Both the position numbers and the translations under genes were made by a program. This document shows, one piece after another, positions 20,778 through 29,981 of a DNA stretch of 64,000 nt (positions are counted from its first letter, which is position 1; each line of letters begins with the position of its first letter). The stretch lies in contig CACAEJ010000001.1 in the NCBI GenBank assembly GCA_902531515.1, positions 124,001-188,000 on the forward strand, written 5' to 3'. The stretch comes from an uncultured Pseudohongiella sp. GTDB lineage: Bacteria; Pseudomonadota; Gammaproteobacteria; Pseudomonadales; Pseudohongiellaceae. Below the pieces are notes generated by a model, which saw only the letters and a program-made list of their open reading frames with translations, ran no database searches and was not told the DNA's origin.

Positions 20778-22217
20778 ATGATAGGCATTTCAGCACATAG
20801 TGTTTATATTCCTCGAGCGAGGTTGAGCAAAAAAACAATTGCTGAAGCAAACTCTTGGTTTGATGCGAACTTAAATTCTTTGGCAAAGGGCGAGCGAGCC
20901 ATTTGTAACTGGGACGAGGACACGATAACAATGGCGGTGGAGGCAGCAAAAAATTGCTTAGCATCGAGGAACGCTCCTTCCATCAAGTCTTTGTATCTCG
21001 CCTCGACAACGTTTCCGTTCACTGATCGGCAAAACTCTGTCGTGGTTGGTGAGGCCTTAAATCTCGAGAGCAGCATAAGGGCTATGGATATAGGAGCATC
21101 TCAGAGAGCGGCAACATCCTCACTTGTCTCATTACTTGAGTCTGGTACGAAGGGCGATGCACTTTTGGTTTCATCTGAACATAGAAGGAGCAAGGCTGGT
21201 TCGCGCTCGGAAATGCTTTGGGGAGATGCTTCCGGAGCGTTACTCATGAGCCATAGAAATGTGATTGCAGAATGTGTTGCAATAGAAACCTTATCAGTCG
21301 ATTTTGTTGACCATTATCGAGGAGAAGAATCAGATTTTGACTACGATTGGGAAGAGCGTTGGATAAGGGATGAAGGTTATTTGAAAACCATTCCACTTGC
21401 TGTTGAAAAATTAATTAAACGAGCAAATATATCCGTTGAACAAATTAAGCACTTTATTCTTCCAAGTGATCAGATTCGGACTCCAGGTGCTGTAGCAAAG
21501 AGTATTGGAATCGCCCAAGAGGCTATCGTAGACAATCAGATTGCGAGTGTTGGAGTTGCAGGTGCAGCTCAGCCTATCGTTCTATTGTCAAAAGTACTAG
21601 AAGTTGCCGGCCCTGGAGAGTACATCTTACTTTTGGGTTTTGGGCAGGGTTGTGATGCCGTGTTGTTTAAGACAACTAAAGAGATAGTTCAATATAAGCC
21701 GTCAATGGGTGTTGAAAAAGCAATCGCGAATCGTCGAGAAGAGACGAACTATAATAAATTCCTCAGTTTCAATAGTTTAATTGAAAAAGACATTGGCAAA
21801 CGAGGGGAGGTGGACAAGCAAACCTACCTTTCCGGGTACAATCGAAGAAAAGATCTGCTCACTGGATTTATAGGAGGTAAATGCAGAGTCTGCGGTACAG
21901 TTCAAATTCCAAGGGAAAAATACTGTGTAAATCCAGAGTGTAACGCCCTTGATAGCCAAGATGATTACTGTTTTTCTGACAAGCTTGGCACCGTTGCCAC
22001 GTGGACAGCTGATAGATTAACCTTTGATTGGAATCCACCCGCGTATTTTGGCATGGTACAATTTGATGGCGGCGGTAAAATTATGATGGATTTCACTGAG
22101 GTTGAGGAAGGTAAAATTGATACGGGCTCTCGGGTCTCTGTTCATTTTCGTGTAAGGCAGTTTGATTCTGTGCGCGGATTTAGAAAGTATTTTTGGAAAG
22201 CGATAATCAAGGACTGA
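20778..22217 (+). CDS. HMG-CoA synthase-like domain fused to DUF35 zinc-ribbon/OB domain
   Basis: Two-part protein of 479 residues. Residues 1 to about 330 have the thiolase fold of HMG-CoA synthase (MIGISAHSVYIPRARL start). About 340-479 is DUF35, with a zinc ribbon of four cysteines (CRVC, then CVNPEC) and an OB fold. Aligned by eye to HMG-CoA synthase, the catalytic Glu, Cys and His are all lost: STTFPF instead of a Glu motif, DIGASQRAAT with Gln where Cys is expected, and FILPSDQ where FHVP is expected. It is therefore probably a non-catalytic partner of the thiolase encoded next, as DUF35 proteins are for archaeal and steroid-degrading thiolases. Confidence 0.82.
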   Translation: MIGISAHSVYIPRARLSKKTIAEANSWFDANLNSLAKGERAICNWDEDTITMAVEAAKNCLASRNAPSIKSLYLASTTFPFTDRQNSVVVGEALNLESSIRAMDIGASQRAATSSLVSLLESGTKGDALLVSSEHRRSKAGSRSEMLWGDASGALLMSHRNVIAECVAIETLSVDFVDHYRGEESDFDYDWEERWIRDEGYLKTIPLAVEKLIKRANISVEQIKHFILPSDQIRTPGAVAKSIGIAQEAIVDNQIASVGVAGAAQPIVLLSKVLEVAGPGEYILLLGFGQGCDAVLFKTTKEIVQYKPSMGVEKAIANRREETNYNKFLSFNSLIEKDIGKRGEVDKQTYLSGYNRRKDLLTGFIGGKCRVCGTVQIPREKYCVNPECNALDSQDDYCFSDKLGTVATWTADRLTFDWNPPAYFGMVQFDGGGKIMMDFTEVEEGKIDTGSRVSVHFRVRQFDSVRGFRKYFWKAIIKD

Positions 22218-22303
22218 ACTCGATGATTTCTTAAATAATCGATCTTACGTGTTAGAAGATTGAGGTGTTTAACGTTAACAGTTAAAAGGGCGAGTAAAGA
22301 CAA

Positions 22304-23503
22304 ATGGCAAGCGGAATAAAAGATAAAGTTGTTATTCTAGGCATGGGCTGCAGTAAATTTGGAGAGCGTTGGGAGTCGAGCCCTTCTGAGCTCATGGTCG
22401 AGGCGTTCGAGGAGTGTATTCAGGATGCCTGTATCGAGAGGAATCAAATTGATGCAGCGTGGTTTGGTGCTGGTATCGATGCGTTTAATGTAGGTGCTTC
22501 GGCAATGCCACTTGCCATTGCCCTTCGATTGAACTATATCCCTGTCACAAAAGTGGAGAACATGTGCGCGACTGGGACAGAAGCATTTAGAGGCGCTGTC
22601 TATGCGGTTGCCTCTGGCGCCTGCGATATAGCACTCGCTCTCGGCGTAGAGAAATTGAAAGATACCGGTTACGGTGGTTTGCCTCAAAGGTCGAGAGGGT
22701 TGGAGAATGACATGTACTGGCCAAACCTATCTGCCCCCGGAGCATTTGCCCAGCTTGCTACCGGCTATCGAGCGAAGCACAACCATAACAAAGAAGATCT
22801 AAAACGAGCGATGGCCCACGTGTCAGTCAAGAGCCATGCAAATGGTGCAAAAAATCCTAAAGCGCATTTGCAGCGAGAGATTACTTCAGAACAAGCAGTG
22901 AACGCTCCCTATATTGCGGAGCCGATTGGCTTGTATGACTGTTGTGGAGTCAGTGATGGATCTGCATGTGCGATAGTTACGACGCCGGAGTTGGCAAAAA
23001 GCTTGGGCAAGGAAAATCTCGTCTCTGTAAAAGCTCTACAGTTAGCCGTTTCCAATGGAACCGAATCCAGTCATGAAAGCTGGGATGGATCCTATTTGAA
23101 AACGACTCGCATAGCCTCTCAGCGGGCTTACGATGAAGCAGGTATTCGTAAACCAAAGGAAGAAATAACCATGACAGAAGTTCATGATTGCTTTTCAATT
23201 ACCGAGCTTGTCACCATGGAAGATTTGCAGTTAGCAGAGGAAGGGAAGGGAGTTAGAGAAGTGCTAGACGGAAATTTCGATGCGGATGGAAAAACACCAT
23301 GTCAGATAGATGGTGGCTTAAAATGTTTTGGTCATCCAATAGGGGCGTCTGGTCTGCGCATGATCTATGAAAATTATCTACAACTGAATGGTAGGGCGGG
23401 AGCTAGACAGTTATCGGACCCGAAACTAGGTCTTAATCACAATCTGGGAGGCTTCCCGCACCAGAATATTTGTTCAATTTCAATAGTTGGTCCATACAAC
23501 TAG
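22304..23503 (+). CDS. Thiolase family protein (SCP2-thiolase-like)
   Basis: Acyl-CoA C-acyltransferase or retro-Claisen enzyme, 399 residues. The nucleophile is Cys88 in NMCATGTEAF and the catalytic His lies in FGHPIGASG; the C-terminus is NLGGFPHQNICSISIVG. It resembles SCP2/DUF35-dependent thiolases more than the classical FadA type, consistent with the preceding HMG-CoA-synthase/DUF35 fusion being its partner. Ribosome site AAGGGCGAG is well placed. Probably releases acetyl- or propionyl-CoA at the end of the beta-oxidation turn carried out by this cluster. Confidence 0.88.
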   Translation: MASGIKDKVVILGMGCSKFGERWESSPSELMVEAFEECIQDACIERNQIDAAWFGAGIDAFNVGASAMPLAIALRLNYIPVTKVENMCATGTEAFRGAVYAVASGACDIALALGVEKLKDTGYGGLPQRSRGLENDMYWPNLSAPGAFAQLATGYRAKHNHNKEDLKRAMAHVSVKSHANGAKNPKAHLQREITSEQAVNAPYIAEPIGLYDCCGVSDGSACAIVTTPELAKSLGKENLVSVKALQLAVSNGTESSHESWDGSYLKTTRIASQRAYDEAGIRKPKEEITMTEVHDCFSITELVTMEDLQLAEEGKGVREVLDGNFDADGKTPCQIDGGLKCFGHPIGASGLRMIYENYLQLNGRAGARQLSDPKLGLNHNLGGFPHQNICSISIVGPYN

Positions 23504-23567
23504 AAAGTATTCGGGGGTAGGATCAACTTAACCATCTAAATTCACCTAGATTTCATCGTAAATTCTC

Positions 23568-25247
23568 ATGCAGGCTAATACACTAACCATGCCGGTTGAT
23601 TCGACTTCTTCTTTAGATTCAGCAAAAAAAATTCTGGAGTCTGTTAATAACTTTGTCTCTCTGGGACTTCGTAACTTGAAGGTCACTTGCACTGTAAATC
23701 AAAGGTTAGAAGCAAAACTTTTAGATGACTATCAATTTGCGAGCTACCAGTTGGCCTTCTGTGCCGCAGAAATCAGCGCGGCAAGCTATTTTCTTGATTA
23801 CTGCAAAGATGGCAGCAAAAATTCCAACCAACGCGCTTTCGCCTTACTTTTCGCCGGGGATACGTTCCAAAGCGTTATTGAAAGGTTGAAAACAGCCAGT
23901 CACGACATCGGCATTGACTCTGAGGCCCTGAGAACCATAGAAAATAGCCCTGAAGCTAAAGCACTACTCTTAAAGACCCAGCCAAAAGCAGTCTCTGCGC
24001 TAGGTTCCGGCATAGTTGACGGAACGATAGGCAGATTACCTTCAGGGCTAGATGATGAGAAGGAGTTGGTCAGAGAGTCTTTTTCCCGTTTTGCTGATGA
24101 GGTTGTAGCGCCCCTTGCCGAAAAAATTCACCGTGAGGATAGAGATATTCCGGACGAAATTATTGAAGCTGCTGCGCAGCTAGGTTGTTTTGGAACTTGT
24201 ATACCAGAAAGGTTTGGAGGTCTTCAGCCGGACAAAGAATCTGATAGTGTTAGCATGATCGTTGTTACCGAGGAATTATCTAGGGGATCTCTGGGCGCGG
24301 CTGGAAGTTTAATAACTAGGCCAGAGATTGCTGCAAGGGCATTAATGGCTGGAGGTACAGAGCGCCAACAGCAAATTTGGCTGCCAAAGTTAGCGTCAGG
24401 TGAAATACTTTGTGCAATATCAATCACCGAACCTAATACGGGTTCAGATGTTGCCGCTGTCAGTTTAAAAGCAACAGCTGAGGAAAATGGTTGGATTTTA
24501 AATGGAAGCAAAACTTGGTGTACGTTTGCGGGTCGTTCTGAACTGATTGTAACTCTAGCCCGAACTAACCAAGATAAGTCCTTGGGCCATAAAGGCTTGA
24601 GTATGTTCCTTATCGAAAAACCAGCGTTTTCAGGCCATCAATTTTCACATTGTCAAGCCGGCGGCGGCAAGTTGAGTGGGAAATCGATAGCAACTCTTGG
24701 TTATCGTGGCATGCATTCTTTTGATCTATTTTTTGAAGATTATTTTGTGCCCGATGAAAATTTAGTCGGTGAAAATGAAGGAATAGGGCAAGGGTTCTAT
24801 TACACAATGGCTGGTTTTTCTGGCGGTAGAATTCAGACTGCGGCCAGAGCAACCGGTTTGATGCAGGCTGCTTTTGATAAGGCGGTAACATATTCGGTAG
24901 AGCGTAAAGTTTTTGAAAAGTCTCTTGGCGATTTCCAACTTACTCAAATAAAGCTAGCAAAGATGTTGGCGACGATAACGGCGTGTCGACAGTTTAGCTA
25001 CGCTGTCGCCGATCTTCTAGATAAAGGTCAAGGTCAAATGGAAGCCAGCTTAGTGAAATTGCTTAGCTGCCGAGCAGCTGAATGGTTAACACGAGAGGCA
25101 ATGCAGATTCACGGCGGTATGGGTTATGCAGAGGAGAGTGCAGTATCAAGATATTTTGTTGATGCTCGAGTGCTGTCAATTTTTGAAGGCGCGGAGGAAG
25201 TGCTTGCGCTAAAAGTGGTTGCAAGGGAGCTTATTGAAAAAGCATAA
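23568..25247 (+). CDS. Acyl-CoA dehydrogenase with N-terminal helical domain, methylsuccinyl-CoA dehydrogenase-like
   Basis: 559 residues: about 150 extra N-terminal, probably helical, residues (LLDDYQFASYQLAFCAAEIS) ahead of a standard dehydrogenase of about 400. The extra domain and the stretches SITEPNTGSDVAAV, LGYRGMHSFDLFFED, GRIQTAARATG and IFEGAEEV resemble (2S)-methylsuccinyl-CoA dehydrogenase (Mcd) of the ethylmalonyl-CoA pathway. The Glu in FEGA is the expected catalytic base. No crotonyl-CoA carboxylase/reductase or mutase genes are in the window, so the substrate may instead be another 2-alkylsuccinyl- or 2-methylacyl-CoA. An alternative start at 23589 cannot be excluded; neither has a clear ribosome site. 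Confidence 0.78.
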   Translation: MQANTLTMPVDSTSSLDSAKKILESVNNFVSLGLRNLKVTCTVNQRLEAKLLDDYQFASYQLAFCAAEISAASYFLDYCKDGSKNSNQRAFALLFAGDTFQSVIERLKTASHDIGIDSEALRTIENSPEAKALLLKTQPKAVSALGSGIVDGTIGRLPSGLDDEKELVRESFSRFADEVVAPLAEKIHREDRDIPDEIIEAAAQLGCFGTCIPERFGGLQPDKESDSVSMIVVTEELSRGSLGAAGSLITRPEIAARALMAGGTERQQQIWLPKLASGEILCAISITEPNTGSDVAAVSLKATAEENGWILNGSKTWCTFAGRSELIVTLARTNQDKSLGHKGLSMFLIEKPAFSGHQFSHCQAGGGKLSGKSIATLGYRGMHSFDLFFEDYFVPDENLVGENEGIGQGFYYTMAGFSGGRIQTAARATGLMQAAFDKAVTYSVERKVFEKSLGDFQLTQIKLAKMLATITACRQFSYAVADLLDKGQGQMEASLVKLLSCRAAEWLTREAMQIHGGMGYAEESAVSRYFVDARVLSIFEGAEEVLALKVVARELIEKA

Positions 25248-25303
25248 GAGCTTCTAGTTAACAGGAAGCATTTTAACTAAGACAATTTAATGAGGAGAAG
25301 AAA

Positions 25304-26221
25304 ATGGCGACACCACTTTTGCAGGATAAAGTTGTGATTGTCACTGGCGCTGGAAGAGGTATTGGTCGCGGTATAGCGCTGATGGCGGCCGCAAACGGAG
25401 CAAAAGTTGTGGTCAATGATCTCGGTGGATCAGAGGACGGATCTGGTGCCGACAGCAGCCCCGCGGACGAAGTCGTAGATCAGATAAAAGCTTCTGGCGG
25501 CGAGGCAATAGCTTCATATGCAAGTGTTACTGAATGGGACGCGGCCCATGAGATTGTTGAGGCTGCCGTTAATTATTTTGGTCGTATTGATTGTGTTGTG
25601 AACAATGCAGGTAATTTAAGAGATGCGATTTTTCACAAGATGACTGAAGAAGATTTTGATTCTGTCTTAAACGTGCACTTGAAAGGCACGTTCAATGTAA
25701 GCAGGGCCGCGGCAACCCATTTTAGAGCTCAAACCAGTGGCTGCTTCGTAAACATGACTTCGACTTCGGGGTTGATAGGTAATTTTGGTCAGGCGAATTA
25801 CGCGGCAGCAAAATTGGGTATCGTTGGTCTTTCCAAATCCATGGCATTGGATATGGGGCGCTTCCGCGTTCGGTCTAATTGTATCGCTCCATTTGCGTGG
25901 AGTCGTTTAATCGGAACAATTCCCACTAATACAGATGAGGAGAAAGCGCGAGTAGCAAAGATACAACAGATGACGCCGGAGAAAATTGCTCCTTTGGCAA
26001 TTGCTCTTTGTAGCGATGCGGCAAGTGAGGTTTCGGGACAAATATTTGGGGTAAGAAACAATGAGATTTTTCTTTTCAGTCAAAATCGACCCTTCCGTTT
26101 TGCCCATACTCAGAAGGGCTGGACAGCGGAAACTGTCTTAGACCGAGTCATACCAGCATTTAAGTCAGATTTCATTCCTCTTGAGAGGTCTGGAGATATT
26201 TTCAGTTGGGACCCAATCTAA
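25304..26221 (+). CDS. Short-chain dehydrogenase, MFE-2-type (3R)-hydroxyacyl-CoA dehydrogenase-like
   Basis: NAD(P)-dependent SDR, 305 residues: nucleotide motif TGAGRGIGRG (from residue 14), NNAG, catalytic Tyr166 and Lys170 in YAAAK, and Ser near 153-155. The VNDLGGSEDGSG insertion after the second strand is typical of the dehydrogenase domain of peroxisomal multifunctional enzyme 2. A roughly 50-residue C-terminal extension after the Rossmann fold is also seen in that group. With the next gene, a hydratase-2 protein, it gives a split version of MFE-2 that oxidises (3R)-hydroxyacyl-CoA. A strong GAGGAG ribosome site precedes the ATG. Confidence 0.87.
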   Translation: MATPLLQDKVVIVTGAGRGIGRGIALMAAANGAKVVVNDLGGSEDGSGADSSPADEVVDQIKASGGEAIASYASVTEWDAAHEIVEAAVNYFGRIDCVVNNAGNLRDAIFHKMTEEDFDSVLNVHLKGTFNVSRAAATHFRAQTSGCFVNMTSTSGLIGNFGQANYAAAKLGIVGLSKSMALDMGRFRVRSNCIAPFAWSRLIGTIPTNTDEEKARVAKIQQMTPEKIAPLAIALCSDAASEVSGQIFGVRNNEIFLFSQNRPFRFAHTQKGWTAETVLDRVIPAFKSDFIPLERSGDIFSWDPI

Positions 26222-26238
26222 AAATAAAAAGGTAAGTT

Positions 26239-27102
26239 ATGGCAATTGATCCGGAAAAGTTACTGAACAGAGAATTCGGTTCTGTTCGAGAGACCTACAA
26301 AGAAAAAGATTGCATCTTGTACGCTCTGGGTGTCGGCATGGGTCTCGACCCTCTTGATGAGGAGTGCCTTAGATTTGTATATGAGGATAATTTAAAGACG
26401 CTACCCAGCCAATCCGTGATCATGGCCCATCCAGGTTTCTGGGCAAAGGATGAAGATACTGACATTGACTGGGTTAAGGTATTGCATGCCGGACAAGAAG
26501 TTATCTTTCATAGTCCAATACCTACTTCGGGTACGGTTGAAGCAACAACCCGTATAACAGAAGTGACCGACAAAGGAGATAAGATTGGAGCTCTGATAAA
26601 TTCTGAGAGAGTTGTCCGGGATGTTGAGACAGGTAAGGATATTTGTACTTTAATCACCACAATTCTAGCTAGGGGGAATGGCGGTTTTGGGGAGCAACGG
26701 AAAGCATCAGCTACCAAACCGGATGCTATTCCAACGACTGAGCCAGACCAAATTTGCGATTTACCCACGTTGCCCCAACAGGCCCTAATTTATCGGCTAT
26801 CTGGGGACTTCAATCCGCTCCATGCGTCGCCTTCGATTGCTAAGAGTGCAGGGTTTAAGGCGCCTATTCTTCATGGCCTTTGTACCTTTGGAGTTATGAC
26901 TCATGCTTTGGTCAAGACTTGCTGTGGTTATGATCCAAGCCGTTTCTTAAGGATGAGGTTAAGATTTTCAGCACCCGTCTATCCAGGAGAAACCATACGA
27001 ACTGAAATCTGGAAAGATGGTAATGAGGTGGCTTTTCGTTGCAAATCAATTGAGCAGAACAAGATTGTTATAAACAATGGTTATCTGCTCATCAAGGACT
27101 AA
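26239..27102 (+). CDS. MaoC-like (R)-specific enoyl-CoA hydratase 2
   Basis: Double hot-dog hydratase of the MFE-2 hydratase-2 type, 287 residues. The second hot dog has YRLSGDFNPLHASP followed by GFKAPILHGLCTFG; catalytic Asp190 and His195 keep the five-residue spacing of hydratase 2. The N-terminal half (LYALGVGMG, LPSQSVIMAHPG) is the substrate-binding hot dog. It adds water to 2-enoyl-CoA to give (3R)-hydroxyacyl-CoA, which the preceding SDR would oxidise. The genes are 17 bases apart, and the CoA-transferase follows after 13 bases. Confidence 0.89.
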   Translation: MAIDPEKLLNREFGSVRETYKEKDCILYALGVGMGLDPLDEECLRFVYEDNLKTLPSQSVIMAHPGFWAKDEDTDIDWVKVLHAGQEVIFHSPIPTSGTVEATTRITEVTDKGDKIGALINSERVVRDVETGKDICTLITTILARGNGGFGEQRKASATKPDAIPTTEPDQICDLPTLPQQALIYRLSGDFNPLHASPSIAKSAGFKAPILHGLCTFGVMTHALVKTCCGYDPSRFLRMRLRFSAPVYPGETIRTEIWKDGNEVAFRCKSIEQNKIVINNGYLLIKD

Positions 27103-27115
27103 ATAGGAATCGCAA

Positions 27116-28333
27116 TTGCAAAATATACTCAAAGGAATGCGGGTGGTGGAAGGTAGCGCATTTGTTGCAGCACCCTCTGGAGGAATGACCTTGGCTCAGC
27201 TCGGAGCAGATGTGATTCGTTTTGATCAGCTAGGAGGTGGCATCGACTATAAGCGCTGGCCATTAAGCAACTCCGGTAAGAGTTTGTATTGGAACTCCCT
27301 CAACAAGGGGAAGCGTTCGATTGCTGTTGATTTTCGAAATCCGAAGGGTCGAGAGCTCATTCAAAGTCTAATAACAGAGCCGGGGGAAGACAGTGGACTT
27401 TTTGTCACGAACTTCCCAGCAAAAGGATTCTTGTCCGATGATGTATTGAGAGAAAAGCGAAGGGACCTTATTTATGTGAATTTGACCGGGGACAGGAATG
27501 GGGGAAGTGCGGTCGACTACACGGTTAACAGTCGAATCGGTTTGCCTTATCTGACTGGTGAGGGGCAGATACCTGTGAATAATCCTTTTCCTGTTTGGGA
27601 TGTCTTGGCGGGTCAGCAGATTGCTGTAGCTCTTCTAGCAGCTGAGCGCCACAGGTTAAAGAGTTCGCAAGGGCAGTTTGTAAAGCTTGCCTTAGCAGAT
27701 GTAGCGATGGCTACAATGGGACACCTTGGCTATATAGCTGAAGCGCAGCTTGTGAGCGAGAACAGACAAGCAATTGGCAACCACATATTTGGTACATTTG
27801 GTCATGACTTTGTTTGTAAGGATGGTTTTCGTGTCATGATCGTCGGCATAAGTCAAAAGCAGTGGGATGCTATAGTTAGAGTAACTCAAACTCAAGAGGA
27901 GATAGCCTCTCTCGAAAAAGAACTAAATCTGAATTTTTCCCGTGAAGGTGATCGTTTTTCTGCTCGAAAAAAACTGTGCGAACTTTTTATACCCTGGTTT
28001 GCAAAAATTCGATTCGCTGATGCAAAGAAGGCTTTGGACGAAGCAGGGGTCTGTTGGGGGCGTTATCAAACGGTCGAGGAATTTGTAAAAGATGATCCAG
28101 AGTGTTCGACAGAGAACCCACTTTTTTCGATGGTGGACCAGCCAGGAATAGGAGAGTACTTGACCCCTTCTCAGGCAATGAAATTTTCGGAATTTGAGCA
28201 TGAACCCCCAGGGCCGGCTCCTCTTCTAGGGCAACATACGGACGAGATACTTGCGGAAATACTTAACATGGGAAGTTTAGAAATCGCGAGGTTGCATGAT
28301 GAAAAAATTGTGGCAGGGGCTGAAGTAAATTGA
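27116..28333 (+). CDS. CaiB/BaiF family (class III) CoA-transferase
   Basis: Class III CoA-transferase or alpha-methylacyl-CoA racemase superfamily, 405 residues. The interlocked-fold landmarks GADVIRFDQLGGG and NKGKRSIAVDFRNPKG are present. The catalytic Asp aligns in QFVKLALADVAMA, after the GQ motif. Members move CoA between acids or epimerise the 2-methyl position; the latter would suit a branched-chain pathway but is not proven. The start is a TTG with AGGA seven bases upstream (27105-27108), since no ATG lies near the conserved N-terminus. Ends 3 bases before the ligase start. Confidence 0.86.
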   Translation: MQNILKGMRVVEGSAFVAAPSGGMTLAQLGADVIRFDQLGGGIDYKRWPLSNSGKSLYWNSLNKGKRSIAVDFRNPKGRELIQSLITEPGEDSGLFVTNFPAKGFLSDDVLREKRRDLIYVNLTGDRNGGSAVDYTVNSRIGLPYLTGEGQIPVNNPFPVWDVLAGQQIAVALLAAERHRLKSSQGQFVKLALADVAMATMGHLGYIAEAQLVSENRQAIGNHIFGTFGHDFVCKDGFRVMIVGISQKQWDAIVRVTQTQEEIASLEKELNLNFSREGDRFSARKKLCELFIPWFAKIRFADAKKALDEAGVCWGRYQTVEEFVKDDPECSTENPLFSMVDQPGIGEYLTPSQAMKFSEFEHEPPGPAPLLGQHTDEILAEILNMGSLEIARLHDEKIVAGAEVN

Positions 28334-28336
28334 AAA

Positions 28337-29932
28337 ATGAACGCAAAAGAATTTCAAGATAATTCGATCAGTAGTCTCTTGTTTCGTGCTGCCGATCAAT
28401 GGCCTGATAATCCTGCTATTACTTTTTTAGACGCTACTCAATCATGGCTGGAAACCAGAAATCGGTGCCATGCTGCCGCGACTTTATTTAATCGTTTAGG
28501 AGTTGATAGAGGGGATAGGGTCGCGTACTTGGGGTTAAACTCAAATGTGTGCTTTGAGAGCTACTATTCTCCAGCTTTAATTGGCGCAATATTTGTCCCA
28601 ATTAATCATCGATTGTCTATTCGAGAGATGGAGGAGTGTATTGAAGATTGTACTCCAAAAGTTTTAATCGTTGATGAGAACTTCACCGAGCAAGCTGAGC
28701 AACTTCTTAAGGCATGTGTCAGTTTGAAGGCAACACTTTATACAACCCAGTCTTCGCTCACTGAGGGCTCAGTCTCTTATGAGAAAGTTGTTCAAGAGGT
28801 TTTATCGTCTGGAGAGTATTGTGACTTATTGCCCAGTTCAGGCGACGAGGTCGCTACGTTGTTCTATACAGGGGGAACTACCGGTCGCGCAAAAGGCGTC
28901 ATGCTTACGAACAGTAACTTTATCTGTAATACTAATTGCACGATTCCTCTTTATCGGTTACAGCATCAATGGGCATTTGTAATCGTTGGTCCGTTATTTC
29001 ATTTGGCGGCGGGCTCAAGGGTTTTTAGTAGCACAGCGCTTGGCGGACATGCCGTTATACTGCCAAGATTTGATGTCGCTTCGCTGTTAGACGCGATACA
29101 AAGGTATGGGGTTAACTCAGCTACTTTAGTTCCTACCATGTATCAGATGATTCTAGGCCATCCAGATTTTGTTTCTTTTGATCTTACTTCTTTAAAAATG
29201 TTAGCGTCTGGAGCAGCACCATTATCGGCCGCACTGCTTCGACGTATTCTGGAAGCTTTCCCTGCAGCAGAGTTTTTTCAAACCTACGGAATGACCGAGG
29301 CAGCTCCTGTTCTAACCAGCTTAGATTCCAAATACCACGTCCTCAAGGGCCCAAATTCGGGTAAATTAGGCTCAGTGGGTCGTCCCGTAGAGCATGTTGA
29401 TCTTGTCATTGCTGACGAGGAAGATCGCGTGGTGCCTCCAAACACGACTGGACAAATTTTAGCGAAGGGGCCGAATATTATGAAAGGGTATTGGAAGTTA
29501 TCCGATGCTACCCAGGAGGCACTTGAGGGAGGCTGGTACCATACCGGTGACGCCGGATATTTGGACGAAGATGGATTTCTTTTTCTCGAGGGTCGAGTTA
29601 AGGACATGATTGTGTCGGGGGGTGAAAATGTCTATCCCATTGAGGTCGAAAACGTATTAGAGAACCACCCAGCTGTTCATCAGTGCGCTGTCATAGGAAT
29701 CCCACATGACACCTGGGGAGAAGCCGTTCACGCTATAGTTATTTTAAAAGACCGATGCGAGGCCAAAGAAGATGAGCTTATTCTTTTCTGTAAAGAAGCG
29801 ATAGCGGGTTACAAATGCCCAGTTAGTGTTACCTTCAGGCTAGACCCAATGCCACTATCACCAATCAATAAAATTTTGAAAACAGAATTACGGAAACCTT
29901 TTTGGGAAGGCCGAAAAAATAAGCTTGTCTGA
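28337..29932 (+). CDS. AMP-forming acyl-CoA ligase
   Basis: ANL-superfamily CoA ligase, 531 residues, cytosolic. ATP loop TLFYTGGTTGRAKGVMLT, A5 motif FQTYGMTEAAP, A8 hinge GWYHTGDAGYLDEDGFLFLEG-type region with GRVKDMIVSGGENVYP, and the C-terminal catalytic Lys in SPINKILKTELR. It would activate the free acid that enters this cluster's beta-oxidation. Last gene of the cluster that starts at 19628. Acid specificity cannot be read from the motifs. Confidence 0.9.
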   Translation: MNAKEFQDNSISSLLFRAADQWPDNPAITFLDATQSWLETRNRCHAAATLFNRLGVDRGDRVAYLGLNSNVCFESYYSPALIGAIFVPINHRLSIREMEECIEDCTPKVLIVDENFTEQAEQLLKACVSLKATLYTTQSSLTEGSVSYEKVVQEVLSSGEYCDLLPSSGDEVATLFYTGGTTGRAKGVMLTNSNFICNTNCTIPLYRLQHQWAFVIVGPLFHLAAGSRVFSSTALGGHAVILPRFDVASLLDAIQRYGVNSATLVPTMYQMILGHPDFVSFDLTSLKMLASGAAPLSAALLRRILEAFPAAEFFQTYGMTEAAPVLTSLDSKYHVLKGPNSGKLGSVGRPVEHVDLVIADEEDRVVPPNTTGQILAKGPNIMKGYWKLSDATQEALEGGWYHTGDAGYLDEDGFLFLEGRVKDMIVSGGENVYPIEVENVLENHPAVHQCAVIGIPHDTWGEAVHAIVILKDRCEAKEDELILFCKEAIAGYKCPVSVTFRLDPMPLSPINKILKTELRKPFWEGRKNKLV

Positions 29933-29981
29933 TGTAAAACTAACAAAAAAAATTATGAAAGTAGGAGTTTGATTCGATACG

